DNA of 49,057 nt from Thermoplasmata archaeon (GTDB lineage: Archaea; Thermoplasmatota; Thermoplasmata; Lutacidiplasmatales; UBA184), in NCBI GenBank assembly GCA_022750455.1, contig JAKIVR010000012.1, positions 1-49,057 of the forward strand. The letters run 5' to 3'. The notes below the pieces were generated by a model. That model was not told where the DNA came from, did no database searches, and saw only the letters and a list, made by a program, of their open reading frames with translations. Both the position numbers and the translations under genes were made by a program. Below, piece after piece: positions 48,306 through 49,057 of this stretch. Every line of letters starts with the position of its first letter. Positions within the stretch are counted from its first letter, which is position 1.

Positions 48306-49057
48306 TCAGCGGTACATCGGCGTCGTCGGGGACGACTGCGGGCGCTCGACCTGCTGGCGCTCTTGGGCGTGCTTTTGGATCGAGATCAGCTGCTGTTCGA
48401 TTCGCTCCGCCTCGTGGTACAAGGGCTCCGGGTCCAACGGCGTCCGCAGCAGGACGCGGTTGATCGTCTCGATCACTTTGGCGGCGGCGCGGGCGTCCGG
48501 GTAGTCGGCCTGCGCCTCGGCGAGGAAGGTGAGCACGTCGAAGTTTCGACGCCGGCCCTCGTTCAGGAGCACCCCGGCGATGCCGGTGATGACCCCTTCA
48601 TTGAACGGCAGTAGGTTCGGCTCGATGTACAGGTCCCGGGCCCGCGCGGTACTGGCGACGCCGTAGACCTTCACATCCTGCAGTTTGGACGAGGGGGAGG
48701 AGCTCCGGCTGCGCCCCGCCTCGTGGGCCGCCGGCCGCTCCACGCTCAACCCTTCCGGGGAGACGAGGAGGGCGCAGCGCTGCTCCTGCGCCCAGTCCAT
48801 GATGGCGTGGGCGAGGGGATAGATGACGGTCGGGGCCGGGTGGAACTCCGAGACGAACGCCACGATCTTGTCAGCGACGGAGCCTTCCCGGGTCGACGCC
48901 GGGCTGCCGGCGTAGATGCGGACCGGGTGTTGCGGCTTTCCGTCCCGCACGAGCGACACCGTCGGGAACGCCGGCGACTCGACGATGCCGATCTGCTCCA
49001 TCTGGAGGGTGTCGATGAGATAGTTGGCCACGATGGTACTGACGAGCCCCACCGAAG
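48306..49057 (-). CDS. PAC2-family protein (proteasome assembly chaperone-like), N-terminus cut by right edge
   Basis: About 250 residues visible. VGLVSTIVANYLID near the edge is the family's N-terminal glycine-rich segment, which normally follows a few residues, so the true start probably lies just outside the window (a GTG at 49052 is the only start inside). GVASTARARDLYIEPNLLPF and ITGIAGVLLNEG motifs and the DYPDARAAAKVIETINRVL C-terminal part fit archaeal COG2047/PbaB-type proteins. A short coiled coil (LYHEAERIEQQLISIQKHA) and a Gln/Pro-rich tail end it. It converges on the desulfurase with a nine-base gap. PbaB-type proteins assist 20S proteasome assembly; that role is inferred. Confidence 0.85.
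   Translation of the reverse strand, partial: SVGLVSTIVANYLIDTLQMEQIGIVESPAFPTVSLVRDGKPQHPVRIYAGSPASTREGSVADKIVAFVSEFHPAPTVIYPLAHAIMDWAQEQRCALLVSPEGLSVERPAAHEAGRSRSSSPSSKLQDVKVYGVASTARARDLYIEPNLLPFNEGVITGIAGVLLNEGRRRNFDVLTFLAEAQADYPDARAAAKVIETINRVLLRTPLDPEPLYHEAERIEQQLISIQKHAQERQQVERPQSSPTTPMYR

Noticed and set aside
1-49057. CRISPR arrays, insertion sequences, integrase attachment sites
   Set aside because: No regularly spaced direct repeats, transposase motifs or flanking duplications were seen; gene content is chromosomal housekeeping and surface proteins.

Overview
The window looks like a chromosomal piece of a GC-rich archaeon. The archaeal markers are topoisomerase VI (both subunits), the short ribosomal protein eL41, archaeal EF1-beta with its zinc-ribbon neighbour, an Sm-like protein, TiaS, the archaeosine radical-SAM enzyme, CTP-dependent riboflavin kinase, an AglB/STT3 oligosaccharyltransferase and a PAC2 protein. 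AT-rich TATA-like boxes sit 26-30 bp ahead of several start codons. Surface proteins with the F-x-ESGLPxGTxW module, PKD and kelch repeats, and a horizontally spread DnaK, point to Thermoplasmatota. Topo VI is reported missing from the order Thermoplasmatales, so a different, GC-rich Thermoplasmatota lineage is more likely. The lineage is an inference.

Layout from left to right: top6B (cut by the left edge) and top6A (+); an unknown 137-residue protein and a large beta-propeller surface protein (-); a 35-codon eL41 gene (+); a sucC-sucD-zinc-protein operon (-); coaBC (-) and a HAD hydrolase (+) diverging from one palindromic TATA box; a tRNA-His(GTG) gene with an apparent intron in the T loop (-); a secreted protein (-); and a run (-) of giant aglB, a membrane-anchored protein, a zinc ribbon, EF1-beta and a membrane hydrolase. 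Next is a six-gene operon (-) of LeuA/AksA-type synthase, leuC, leuD, leuB, thiolase and a DUF35 protein. Divergent from it is korA-korB-secreted protein-tiaS (+), followed by htpX and hisS. A TPD-motif nuclease (-) overlaps the end of hisS. After an InlB-repeat-like surface protein (+) come an Lsm-ribK-RaSEA-nadE operon (-), gltA (+) converging on dnaK (-), a kelch/PKD surface protein (+), a duplicated unknown protein (+), a SufS-like desulfurase (+) and a PAC2 protein cut by the right edge (-).

Functionally the window joins central carbon metabolism (citrate synthase, 2-oxoacid:ferredoxin oxidoreductase, succinyl-CoA ligase), 2-oxoacid chain elongation, cofactor synthesis (CoA, FMN, NAD), tRNA maturation (TiaS, RaSEA, HisRS and its tRNA) and a surface made of sequon-rich proteins that the AglB could glycosylate. 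Genes are packed tightly: nine junctions are four-base ATGA or GTGA overlaps. The least expected items are the T-loop intron in tRNA-His, the 2201-residue AglB with a tail of more than 1200 residues, the thiolase-DUF35 pair locked into a leucine-type operon, a perfect inverted repeat beside the dnaK promoter, and the internally duplicated 354-residue protein.
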